This document shows, piece after piece, positions 46,056-57,517 of a DNA stretch of 64,000 bases. The notes under the pieces are model-generated. The model did not search any database and was not told where the DNA came from. It worked only from the letters and a program-made list of their open reading frames with translations. Positions within the stretch are counted from its first letter, which is position 1. Every line of letters begins with the position of its first letter. Source of the DNA: Chondrosia reniformis (Eukaryota > Porifera > Demospongiae > Chondrillida > Chondrillidae); NCBI GenBank assembly GCA_947172415.1, contig OX359192.1:4404501-4468500 (forward strand), read 5' to 3'. The position numbers and the translations under genes were made by a program.

Positions 46056-46934
46056 CCATGTAATAGATGTGTGTACTAGTAACATGCACTAGTTGTATGT
46101 ATAAGTTGTATGTAGTAGTTGTATGTAGTAGTTTTATGTACTAGATGTATGTTCTAGTTGTAGGTTCTAATACTAGTTATACTAGGTACCAGGGAAGTAC
46201 GAGTTTTATGTGCTATTTACTAGTTGTACGTACTAGTTGTTTGCAGTTATTATATGTATTACATGCATGTAACAGTTGTGGGTAATTGTATGTACTAGTT
46301 GTATATGCTAGTTGTATGTACTAGTGACTAATTTTTGTACTTGTTGTATGTACTATTATTATGTACTAGTTATGTGTATAAGTACTATTCATATGTAGTA
46401 GCTATATGTACTAGTTATATGTACTAGTTGTATGTACTAGTTGTATATACTAGTTGTATGTACTAGATGGATATACTATTTTTATGTACTAGATGTATGT
46501 ATTAGTTGTATGTGGTAGTTGTATGTACTAGTTGTATGTAGATTTGTAGATTCTAATACTAGTTATATTTGGTACTAGGTAGGTACTAGTTGTATGTACT
46601 AGTTAAATGGACTAGTTGTGTGTAATTGTTGTATGTACTACTTATATGTACTCGTTATATTTGTATGTATTAGATACATATACTAGTTGTATGTACTAGT
46701 TATTTGCACTAGTTGTACGTACTATTTATATGTACTATTTATATGTGTATGTACCAGGTATATGTACTACTTGTATGTAGTAGCTTTATGTACTGGTTGC
46801 ATATACTAATTGCATGTTCTAGTTGTATGTACTATTACTAGTTAAATTTACTCGTAGGTGCTAGTTGTATTTACTAGTTGTATGTGGTAGTAGTATGTAC
46901 TAGATGTATTTATTGGTTGCATGTACTAATTGCA
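46056..46934 (+). repeat. 13-bp satellite array, block 11
   Basis: TACTAGTTGTATG variants of the same subtype as block 10. No gene is seen. Confidence 0.92.
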
Positions 46935-47082
46935 TGAAAAATCTAAAATACCATTTTCCTACATGCTATATGCCTATTCTATAAAAAGAGCCTATAGGGG
47001 AACTAAACCTAAAGAGAGCTTTAGATGAAGATACAGAAGTCTTTTCTTCCTTCTTTTCCCTTCTTTCATCTTCTTCTCCACT

Positions 47083-47130
47083 GGGTCAGACAGCCGTTTC
47101 TGGGAATTCCACCCTTCATCAGTGATCCTG
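47083..47130 (-). ncRNA. Hammerhead-ribozyme-like motif (type I)
   Basis: The minus strand gives, in order: GGATCA (stem I), CTGATGA (core, 47122-47116), AGGG and CCCA around a 7-base loop (stem II), GAAA (core, 47100-47097), CGGCT with G (very short stem III), TC closing the GTC cleavage triplet (47091-47089), then TGACCC (stem I partner, five of six pairs). All invariant core positions are present. A very short stem III is known in retroelement hammerheads, which may act as dimers. Activity is untested. Confidence 0.6.
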
Positions 47131-47389
47131 GGAGTCTTTTTCTTTTTTTATCTTGATCTTCTGTGAATCCTTGGCTCTCTATGCAAAATCTAGGGGCCCT
47201 ATATACACTAGTTTGTTGCCAAAAGTTAAATAAGGTGTTAACTAAGACACATGATGAAATTTAATTTTATGAAAGGAATGTAGGTCCAATTAACTTTATG
47301 AATTAATTATAAATCTATTAGTAATCTTGCTTACAGGTAAAACAGACTCAGCATAACTATAGACACAAGTAGGACATATAACATAAGTC

Positions 47390-47835
47390 TACCCTTAGGT
47401 CTTCTAGTAGTAACATTTCTTTGGAGGTGGGGTAACACAATATGGGGTAACACCAGACAGTCCTTAAGCATACTAGCTACTTTTTGCTTATACTTGATTC
47501 TAACTAGAGGCTGCCAGGATAGGAAGGTTTTAAAGGTTGATTTTAGCTTAAAGATTTGAAACCCTGTTTAATAAGCCTACTGCATAACTGCAAACTTTTA
47601 GACTGAAAACTGGAGAAGTCACTACATATTCTGGAATACCTAATTAGTTGTGAAATAAAGACACCATAGGCTGGGGTATTAGGAATATTACTATCTAAAT
47701 GGGGGAAATTTACTATATCAAAGTTAAAGTCCTCTAGCTTATCATATACTTTAGTGATAAATTGATTGTTAGTAATTGTTATATCTAAGTCTAAAAAGGG
47801 GATTTCCAAGGGATGGTATTTGTCTTTTTAAGTAT
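47390..47835 (-). pseudogene. Reverse transcriptase C-terminal fragment
   Basis: The minus-strand frame reads KYHPLEIPFLDLDITITNN, KVYDKLEDFNFDIVNFPHLD, then YGVFISQLIRYSRICSDFSS and LIKQGF. A frameshift near 47565 continues it as IFKLKSTFKTFLSWQPLV. The FLDL / YGVYISQLIR pattern is that of RT proteins I know from many coral and mollusc repeats. The finger and palm with the catalytic Asp pair are missing, so this is a 5'-truncated remnant. Confidence 0.6.
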
Positions 47836-47850
47836 TACTTCTTTGGGCAT

Positions 47851-49968
47851 GTACTAGTTGTATATACTAGATGCAAGTACTATTTATATGTACTAGATGT
47901 TGGTAATAGTAGTATGTACTAGTTGTATGTATGAGTTGTATGTTCTAAATATAGGTTCAAATACTAGTTATACTAGGACCTAGGTAGGCACTAGTGGTTT
48001 GTACTAGATACCAGTTGTATGTACTAGGTATATGTACTAGTTATGTGCGAGTTGTATGTATTAGTGGTACCTATATAAGAGTTGTATGTAGTAGCTATCT
48101 ACTAGTTGTAAATACAAGTTGTATGCTCTAGTATTATGTACTCATTCTATGAAATACTTGTATGTACTAGTTTCAAGTTATATGTAATATTTTTATGAAC
48201 TATTCGTATGTACTATGTGTATGTACTATTTATAAGTACCAGTTATATGTGTATGTACTAGTTTTATGTTTGTGTAATAGTATTGGTTATATGTATGTGT
48301 ACTAGTTATATTTACTAGTTGTATGTACTAGTTCTATGCACTAGCACTAGTTATATTTACTAGTTTATGCACTAGTTTTTGTACTAGCTATGTATTAGTT
48401 CTATATATTATTTATATGTACCAGTTGTATGTACTAGTTGTATGTACTAGTTGTGTGTACTATTTATGTGTACTAATTGTATGCACTTGTTGTATGAACT
48501 AGTTGTGTGTTCTAGTTGTGTTAATATATACTAGTTGTATGTACTAGTTTTATGAACTAGTTGTATGTACTAGTTGTATATAGTAGTTGAGTTGTATTTA
48601 CTATTTGTATGTACTAGTTATATGTTTGCGAACTAGTTATATGTACTAGTTGTATGCATTAGCTGTATGTACTAGTTGTACTTACTATTTATATTTACTA
48701 ATTATATATGTAGGTAATAAGTATATGCACCGCTTGTATGTACTAGCTGTATGTATATACTGGTTGTATGTACTAATTGCACCTACTAGTTGAAATGTAC
48801 TATTACTAGTTAGTTGTAGGTGCTAGTTGTATGTACAAGTTGTATGTGGTAGTTGTATGTACTAATTGTATGTACTAGGTTTATTAACTATATAGTTTTA
48901 TGTACTAGTTGTATGCACGCAATGTATATACTATTTATGTATGCTGGTAATATGTAGTAGTTGTGTGTACTAGTTATATGTACTAATTGTATCTATTGGT
49001 TGTATGTACTAGTTGTATGTACTAGTTGTATATACTAGATATGAACGAGTTCTATGTAGTAGTTGTATGCACTAGTTGTTTGTACTAGCTATGTACTAGT
49101 TTATGTACTAGTTGTATGTACTAATTGTATGTACTAGTTGTATTTACTATATAGTTGTATGTACTAGTTGTATGTACTCGATGTATATACTATTTATATA
49201 TACTGGTAATATGTAGTAGTTGTGTGTACTAGTTATATTTACTAGTTGTATCTATTGGTTGTATGTACTAGTTGTATGTACTAGTTGTACGCACTAGAAA
49301 TGAATCAGTTGTATGTACAGGTTGTATGTACTAGTTGTATTTACTAGATGTATGTAGTAGTTATATGTTTTAATTATTAGTTGTATTAACTAGTTATATG
49401 TACTAGTTGTATATAGTAGTTGAGTTGTATTTACAATTTGCATGTACTAGTTATATGTTTGTTAACTAGTTATATGTACTAGTTGTATGCACTAGATATG
49501 AATCAGTTGTATGTACAAGTTGTATGTACTAGCTGTATGTATATACTGGTTGTGTATACTAATTGCACCTACTAGTTCTAATGTACTATTACTAGGTAGT
49601 TGTAAGTGCTAGTTGTATGTACAAGTTGTATGTGGTAATTGTATGTACTAATTGTATGTAAAAGTTGTATGTACCAGTAGTATGTACTAGATATGAACGA
49701 GTTCTGTTTAGTAGTTGTATGCACTAGTTTGTTTGGCCTAGCTATGTACTAGTTTTTTGTACTAGATGTATATACTAATTGTATGTACTAGTTGTATTAA
49801 CAATAAAGTTGTATGCACTAGTTGTATGCTTTGGATGTGTAAACTATTTATGTATACTGATAATATGTAGTAGTTGTGTGTACTAGTTATATGTACTAAT
49901 TGTATCTATTGGTTGTATGTACTAGTTGTATGTACCAGCTGTATGCACTAGTTGTGTGTACTAGATCT
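47851..49968 (+). repeat. 13-bp satellite array, block 12
   Basis: The last forward-orientation stretch. It has its own repeated sub-blocks, for example TGAGTTGTATTTAC with ATGTTTGCGAACTAG near 48590 and again near 49430. Confidence 0.92.
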
Positions 49969-49976
49969 AGATCTAG
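49961..49976. repeat. 16-bp palindrome at satellite inversion point
   Basis: CTAGATCTAGATCTAG is its own reverse complement. Left of it the satellite reads TACTAGTTGTATG; right of it the repeats read CATACAACTAGTA. Confidence 0.9.
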
Positions 49977-52143
49977 ATTTGATAGTACATATAACAATTA
50001 CATACAACAATTACACACAACCAGTACATACAACTAGTACATATAACTAGTACAGGCAACTATTTACTAGTATATACAACTAGTATATACAATTAGTACA
50101 TACAACTAGTACATACAGCTAGTACATAAAACTAGTAAATACAACTAGAACATACAACTAGTACATACAATTACTACACACATTTAGTTATTAGTACATT
50201 CAACTCTACATAAAACTAGTAGCTACAACTAGTAACTTTAACTAGTATACAAAAAATCCGCACAACTACTACATACAAGTAGTATATATAACTACATACA
50301 ACTAGTACACGCAGCTAGTACATACAACTAGTTGCCAGTACAAACAACTAGTACATACAACTATTTTATACAACTAGTGCATATAACTAGTTCAAACAGC
50401 TATTTCATACATCTAGTACATACAACTAGTACATACAACTAGTTACTAGTACATATTTACAACTAATGCATACAACTAGTACAAACAACTAGTACATATA
50501 ACCAGTACATGCACCTAATTACTAGTACTTACCATTATTACATACAACTAGTACATACAACTAGTTACTAGTACATATTTACAACTAATGCATACAACTA
50601 GTACATACAACTAGTACATATAACTAGTACATACAGCTAGTACCTACAACTAGTACGTATAACTAGTACATAAAACAATGTCACAAACTAGTATATACAA
50701 CTAGTATTTTTATAATTATATACATACAACTAGTTCCTACAACTAGTACACAGAATTAGTAAATACAGATTAATACTAATGCATACACTAGTACATACAA
50801 CTAGTTCATACAATTATTACAAATAACCAGTACATGCAACTAATTACTAGTACTTACCACTACTAGATACAACTAGTACATAAACTTAGTAAATATAGTT
50901 TGTTAATAGTACATACAACTAGTACATACAACTAGTACATACAACTAATACATATAACTAGGACATATGATAACCACATACAACTACTACATATAACTAG
51001 TACATAGATCAATTTCACAAAACTAGTTCATAAAACTAATACATGGAACTAGTACATAGAATTAGTACATACAACTAGTTACTAGTATAATCCAACTAGT
51101 ACATACAGCTAGTACATCCAACTAGTACATATAACTAGTATATACATACAGATAGTACCTAGAACTAGTACATATAACTAGTACATATAACAATTTCACA
51201 CAACTAGTACATACAACTAGTACATATAATTACAAACAACTAGTACATACAACAAGTACATACAATATTTAAATAAAGATGGTTTCCAGTATATACATTC
51301 AGTACAAACAACTAGTTCGTACAACTATTACGTATTATAGTTGCTTGTACATATAACTAGTACATATAACTAGTACATAGAATTAGTACATAGAACTAGT
51401 TAATACAGATTGTTACTAGTACTTACACCTAGTACATACAACTAGTACATGCAACTACTTACTAGTACATAGAACTAGTATGTACAATTATTACACACAA
51501 CTAGTACATATAACTAGTACATACAACAATTACTCACAACTAGTAAATACAACTAGTAAATACAATTAGTACCTACAACTACGTACTAGTACACACAACT
51601 AGTACATTCAACTAGTAAATACAGAGAGTTACTAGTAGGTGCACCTAATATATACAGCCAGTACACACAACTAGTACATATAACTAGTTCATACAACAAG
51701 TATATACAACTAGTACATACAACTAGTACATATAACTAGAACATGCAACTTTTTACTAGTTCATTCAACTACTACATACAATTAGAACATCCAACTAGTA
51801 CATACATATAGTACATACAACTAGTACATAAAATTAGTACATAAAACTAGTACATACAACTAGTACATACATCTAGTTACTAGCACATACACCTAGTACA
51901 TACAACTAGTACATACAACAAGTACATACAAAAAATACACACAACTAGTACATACAAGTAGTACATATAACTTGTATATGCAAGTAGTACAACAAAATAG
52001 TATATAGAAGTAGTACATTCAACTAGCTACTAGTATATAAAACTAGTACATGCAACAAGCTACTAGTACATACAACATGTACATACCACTAGTCCATGTA
52101 ACTAGCTACTAGTACATACAACTAGTACATAAAAGTAGTACGT
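49977..52143 (-). repeat. 13-bp satellite, inverted block
   Basis: The same 13-bp family in reverse orientation. It contains the marker CAGATTGTTACTAGT (reverse of ACTAGTAACAATCTG), typical of the first 30 kb but not seen in the adjacent 42-50 kb blocks. It therefore derives from the other subfamily rather than from a local hairpin-type duplication. Confidence 0.92.
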
Positions 52144-55100
52144 ACGCAAAATTATGGGATATACTGAAAAAAACATTATGGGATATACTATGATATATTT
52201 GTCAAAATCTTTGGGATTTATTTGACAAAAAGAGAGGGGTATGGGATATGGGATATACTGGACCATTGGATATATTAAGCAAAACTATGGGACGTTTTAG
52301 GCAAAATTATTGGATATAGTGGAAAAAAATTATGGGATTTACTATGGGATATATTGGCCTAAGACTATAGGTGATATTTCCAGATATATTTGGCAAAAAT
52401 TATGAGATATATTTGGAAAAATATGGTATATTTGGCAAAAAGTATGGGATATATTGGGATAAGACTATAGGTTATTTTATGGGATATATGCGGCAAAAAC
52501 TATGGGATATATTGAGCAAAAATTATGGGATATACTATAGGATATATTTTTCAAAAGCTATGGCATATATTTGACAAAAACTAAGGGCTATCTTTGGTAA
52601 ATCTATGGGTTATTTAAGGTATATAATTGGCAATTTTTTTAAATAATTGGATATATTAAGCTAAAACTGAGGGATATATTAGGCAAAAGTATGAGTTATA
52701 TTGGGCCAAGAGTATAGGTTATTTTATGTGATATATTCGTCAAAAACTATGGGATATATTAGACAAACATATTATGGCATATATTGGTTTAAAATTGTTG
52801 GATATATATGTAAAACTATGGACTTTTTTCAGAAAGACCATGGGATAATATTGGGCAAAAACTATGATATATTGGGCTAAAATTTTGGGATATACTGTGT
52901 GATATATTGGTTAAAAATTGTTGTCCATTGGATATATTAAGCAAAAACTAAGGAATGTATTAGGCAAAATTATGGGATATAAAAGGCAAATATTATAGGA
53001 TATACTATGGGATATATTGGATTAAGACTATAGGTTATATTATGGGATATATTTGGCAAACATTATGGGATATATCTATAAAAATATGCGATAAATTGGT
53101 CAAAAATTATAGGATATATTTGTAAAACTATTTATTCAGATTTATTCAGAAAGACTATGGGATATATAGGGCAGAATCTTTGGGATATATTGGGCCAAGA
53201 TTATAGGTTATATTATGGGATATATTGGGTAAAAATTATAGGAAATATTATGGGATATATTGGTTTAAAATTGTTGAATATATTTGGCGAAACTTTGGGA
53301 TATTCTGGTCCATTGGATATATTAATCAAAAACTATGGGATATATTAGGCAAAATTGTGGGATATATAGGGCTAAAATTAGGGGATATACTATGGGATAT
53401 AACCGTCAAAAGCTATGGGATATATTTGACAAAAACTTAGGGGTATATTGGGTAAAATTATGGGAAATATTATGGGATATATTGGTTAAACAGTGTTGGA
53501 TCTATTTGGAAAAAAACTATGGGATGTATTAGGTAACATTATGGGATATACTTGCAAAAACAATGGGATATATTCGGAAAAACTATGGGATTTATTCAGA
53601 AAGACCATGGGATAATATTGGGCAAAAACTAAGAATGTATTAGGCAAAATTATGGGATATAAAAAGCAAAAATTATGGGATATACTATGGGATATATTTG
53701 TCAAAAGTAATAGGATTTATTTGACAAAAAGAGAGGGGCATATTGGGTAAAACAATGGGATGTATTATGGGATATAATAGGCAATATTGTTAAATAATTG
53801 GTTATATTAAGGAAAAACAGGGGATATATTAGCCAAAAAAGGACTTAGACTATAGGTCATAATATGAGATATATTTGGAAAAAATTATGGGATATATTTG
53901 GAAAAATATGGGATATATTTGCAAACATTATGGGATATATTTTGCAAAAACTACGGGATATATTGGGCTAAGACTATAGGTTATATTATGGGATATATTT
54001 GGCAAAATTATGGGATATATTTGAAAAAATATGGGATATATTTGGCAAAAAGTATGTGATATATTGGGCTAAGACTATAGGTTATTTTATGGGATGTATT
54101 CGCAAAAACTATGATATATTGGGTAAAAATTTTGGGATATATTATGGGATATATTGGTTAAAATTGTTGCATATATTTGTCAAAACTAGGCGATATAATG
54201 GTCCATTGGATATATTAAGCAAAAATTAAGAAATGTATTAGCAAAATTATGCGATATATTATGGGATACATTTGACAAAAGAAAAAAAGGGATATATTTG
54301 TCCAACTATGGGATTTATTCAAAAAGACTATGGGATATAGTGGGCAAAAACTATGGGATATATTGGGCTAAGACTATAGGTTATATTATGGGCTATATTT
54401 GGTAAAATTATTGGATATAATTGGAAAAATATATGATATATTTGTCAAAATTTATGGGATATATTTGGAAAAATATCGGATATATTGGGCAAAAATTATT
54501 TTATATATATTAGGGATATATTGGTTTAAAAATGTTGGACATATTTGGCAAAACTATGGAATATACTAGTCCATTGGATATATTAATTAAAATCTATGGG
54601 ATATTTTAAGGAAAAATTATGAGATATATAATGGAAAATTATGGTATATACTATGGGATATAGTCGTCAAAAGGTATGGGATATGGTTGACAAAAAATAA
54701 TGGGTATATTGGGTAAAATTTTGGGATATATTATGGGATGTAATTGGCAATATTTTGAAATAACAACACCTTATTCAAAATTTTGGGATATTTCCGCAAA
54801 AATTATGGGATATATTTGCAAAAACTATGGGATATCTTAGGCAAAATAATGGGATATAATGGAAAAAATTATGGGATATACTATGGGATATTTTGTCAAA
54901 AGCTATGTGATTTATTTGACGAAAATGAGGGGCATAATGGGTAAAACTATGGGATGTTTTATGGGATATAATAGGCAATATTTTTAAATAATTGGATATA
55001 TTAAGAGAAAAACAGGGGATATATTAGCCACAAAACGAGGCTGAGACTATAGGTTATATTATGGGATATATTTGGAAAAATATGGGATATAAATTGCAAA

Positions 55101-57081
55101 AATTATGGGATATATTTGACAAAAACTATGGGATATATTGGCCTAACACTATTGGTGATATTTCCAGATATATTTGGCAAAAATTATGGGATATATTTGG
55201 AAAAATATGGGATATATTTGGCAAAAAGTATGAGATATATTGGGATAAGACTAAGGTTATTTTATGGGATATATGCGGCAAAAACTATGGGATATATTGA
55301 GCAAAAATTATGGGATATACTATGGGATATATTTTTCAAAAGCTATGGGATATATTTGACAAAAAATAAAGGGCTATCTTTGGTAAATCTATGGGTTATT
55401 TAAGGGATATAATTGGCAATTTTTTGAAATAATTGGATATATAAAGCAACAAGTTATTTAAAATTTTGGGATATATTCGGCAAACATTATTGGATATATT
55501 TGCAAAAACTATGGGATATCTTAGGCATAAATATGGGATATATTTATGCAATATATTTGTCAAAAGCTATGGCTAATTTGCTAATTGGCTAATAAAGCTA
55601 ATTTGACAAAAATGCGGGGCATATAGGGTAAAACTATGGGATGGATTATGGGATATAATAGGCAATATATTAAAATAATTGGATATATTAAGGAAAAAAC
55701 AGGGGGATATATTAGCCAAACAATGGGGCTAAGTCTATAGGTTATATTATGGGATATATTTGGAAAAAATTATGGGATATATTTGGAAAAACTATTGGAT
55801 ATATTGGCCTAAGGCTTTAGGTGATATTTCCAGATATATTTGGCAAAAATTATGGGTAATATTTGGACAAATATGGGATATATTGGGCAAAGGTTATGGG
55901 ATATATTTGGCAAAACTATGGGATATACTGGTCCATTGGATATATTTTGTAAAAACTAAGGGATGTCTTAGGCAAAATTTTGGGATATACAGGAAAAAAT
56001 TATGGGATATACTATAGGATATAATTGTTAAAACCTATTGGATATATTTGACAAAAGTATGGGATATATTGGGCAAAAATTATGGAACATATTATGGGAT
56101 ATATTGGTTAAAAATTGGTGGATATATTTTGCAAAACTATGGGATATACTGGTCCTTTGGATATATTAAGCAAAAACTAAGGGATGTCTTAGGAAAAATT
56201 TGGGATATAGAAAGCTAAAATTATGGGATATACTATGGGATATATTTGACAAAAACCTAAAGGTATAAATTTGTAAAACTATGGGATTTATTCAGAAAGT
56301 GTGGGATATATAGGGCAGAAACTATGGGATATATTGGGCTAAGACTATAGGGTATATTATGGGATATATTTGTCAAACATAATGCGATAAATTAGGAAAA
56401 ATACGGATAATTGGCAAACGCTATGGGATATATTGGGCAAAAACTATGGGATATATTTGGCAAAATATAGGATATACTTGGTATTATCTGTGGTATATAT
56501 AGGGCTACGACTATAGGTTATTTTATGGGATGTATTCGGCAAGAACTATGGGATATATTGGACCAAAATTAAGGGTTATATTATGGGATATATTGGTTAA
56601 AAATTGTTGGTTATATTTGGCAAAACTATGGGATATACTTGTCCATTGGATATATTAAGCAAAAAGCAAGGGATTATTAGGGAAAATTATGGAATAAATA
56701 GGGCAAAAATTGTGGGATATACTATGGGATATATTTGTTAAAAGCTTTGGGATATATTTGCCTAAACCTAAGGGGTATATCGGGTAAAATTATGGGATAT
56801 ATTCTGAAAAGCTATTGGATATATTGAGCAAAATATTTGGGATATATTGGGTAAATATTATTGGAAATATTAAGGGATATATTGGTTTAAAATTGTTGAA
56901 TATATTTGGCAAAACTTTGGGATATAATGGTCCATTGGATATATTAATCAAAACTATGGGATATATTTGGCAAAATTGTGGGATATATAGGCAAAAATTA
57001 GGGGATATATTATGGGATATATTCGTCAAAAGCTATGGGATATATTTGACAAAAATAAGGGATATATTTGGAAAAAATTAT
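52144..57081 (+). repeat. 23-bp satellite (GGGATATATT family), block 1
   Basis: Degenerate tandem repeats of about 23 bp, core CTATGGGATATATTGGGCAA. A marker CTGGTCCATTGGATATATTA recurs every few hundred bases, indicating higher-order units. Many short open frames give repetitive Gly-Tyr-Ile/Trp-Asp-Ile peptides and are not genes. Confidence 0.95.
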
Positions 57082-57093
57082 AGGATTTATTTA
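57082..57093 (+). repeat. Left 12-bp target duplication of 412-bp element
   Basis: AGGATTTATTTA, repeated at 57506-57517. The homologous uninterrupted satellite near 58800 reads AGGATTTATTTAGTTAAA, consistent with a simple empty site. Confidence 0.8.
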
Positions 57094-57505
57094 TGGCGTA
57101 ATACGTTCCAGTGATTATTTCTGATCATTTTAGCCTTTGCACAGACTTAGTGCAATTAACTCCCTTTGTCATTGTGAGTGCTCAGTCTCACTTAGACTGT
57201 AGCCTCCATCCTCACTTAAAATGAAACTACAAGTGTTTCACTTGTGGTTGATTTATAAGTGAGAGCAGTCATCCAATTTACCATCATTGAAGTGTACCAC
57301 ACTGATGAGCCCAAATGAGGGTGATGAATTTTTTCCATCTTTGGAAGACTGGGAGGCGATCACTGGTTGCCAACTTAATAGGACTTCGGTCCCCCAGCCA
57401 AGATCAGACTTCAGTCTCTTGGCTGGTATGGCGTAATACGTTCCAGTGATTATTTCTGATCATTTTAGCCTTTGCACAGGCTTAGTGCAATTAACTCCCT
57501 TTGTC
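57094..57505. mobile_element. 412-bp element with 77-bp terminal direct repeats
   Basis: Starts TGGCGTAATACG and ends CTCCCTTTGTC. The first 77 bases (57094-57170) recur at 57429-57505 with one difference I can see, so the element equals 1.23 copies of a 335-bp monomer. It has a 12-bp target duplication, no coding capacity and several strong hairpins. It could be a retrozyme-like or Penelope-mobilised RNA inserted from a circular or tandem transcript, or a tiny LTR-type (TRIM) element with TG...CA ends. The long target duplication and lack of primer-site or purine tract favour the first. Confidence 0.7.
57381..57426 (+). other. Two stable hairpins in the 412-bp element
   Basis: GGACTTCGGTCC (57381-57392) is a UUCG tetraloop hairpin. 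CCAGCCAAG (57394-57402) pairs perfectly with CTTGGCTGG (57418-57426), and within it AGACT pairs with AGTCT. Such compact pairing suggests a structured RNA. Confidence 0.7.
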
Positions 57506-57517
57506 AGGATTTATTTA
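57506..57517 (+). repeat. Right 12-bp target duplication of 412-bp element
   Basis: AGGATTTATTTA, identical to 57082-57093. Confidence 0.8.

Larger units (their letters stand above)
46935..47850 (-). mobile_element. Penelope-like retroelement fragment, 5'-truncated
   Basis: A non-satellite insert, GCATG at both junctions (possible short target duplication). On the minus strand it holds the C-terminal part of a reverse transcriptase followed about 260 bp later by a hammerhead-ribozyme-like motif and about 150 bp of tail. RT plus hammerhead in the terminal repeat is a known trait of Penelope-like elements. The 47133-47389 interval between them has no recognisable feature apart from pyrimidine runs. 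Confidence 0.6.

Noticed and set aside
1..52143. Centromere identity of the 13-bp arrays
   Set aside because: Higher-order repeats are compatible with it, but nothing in the sequence shows centromere function; needs CENP-A mapping.
57295..57335. Complete hammerhead in the 412-bp element
   Set aside because: CTGATGAG with a CCC/GGG stem is present, but the GAAA box and a cleavage triplet in the right place are not; at best a decayed motif.
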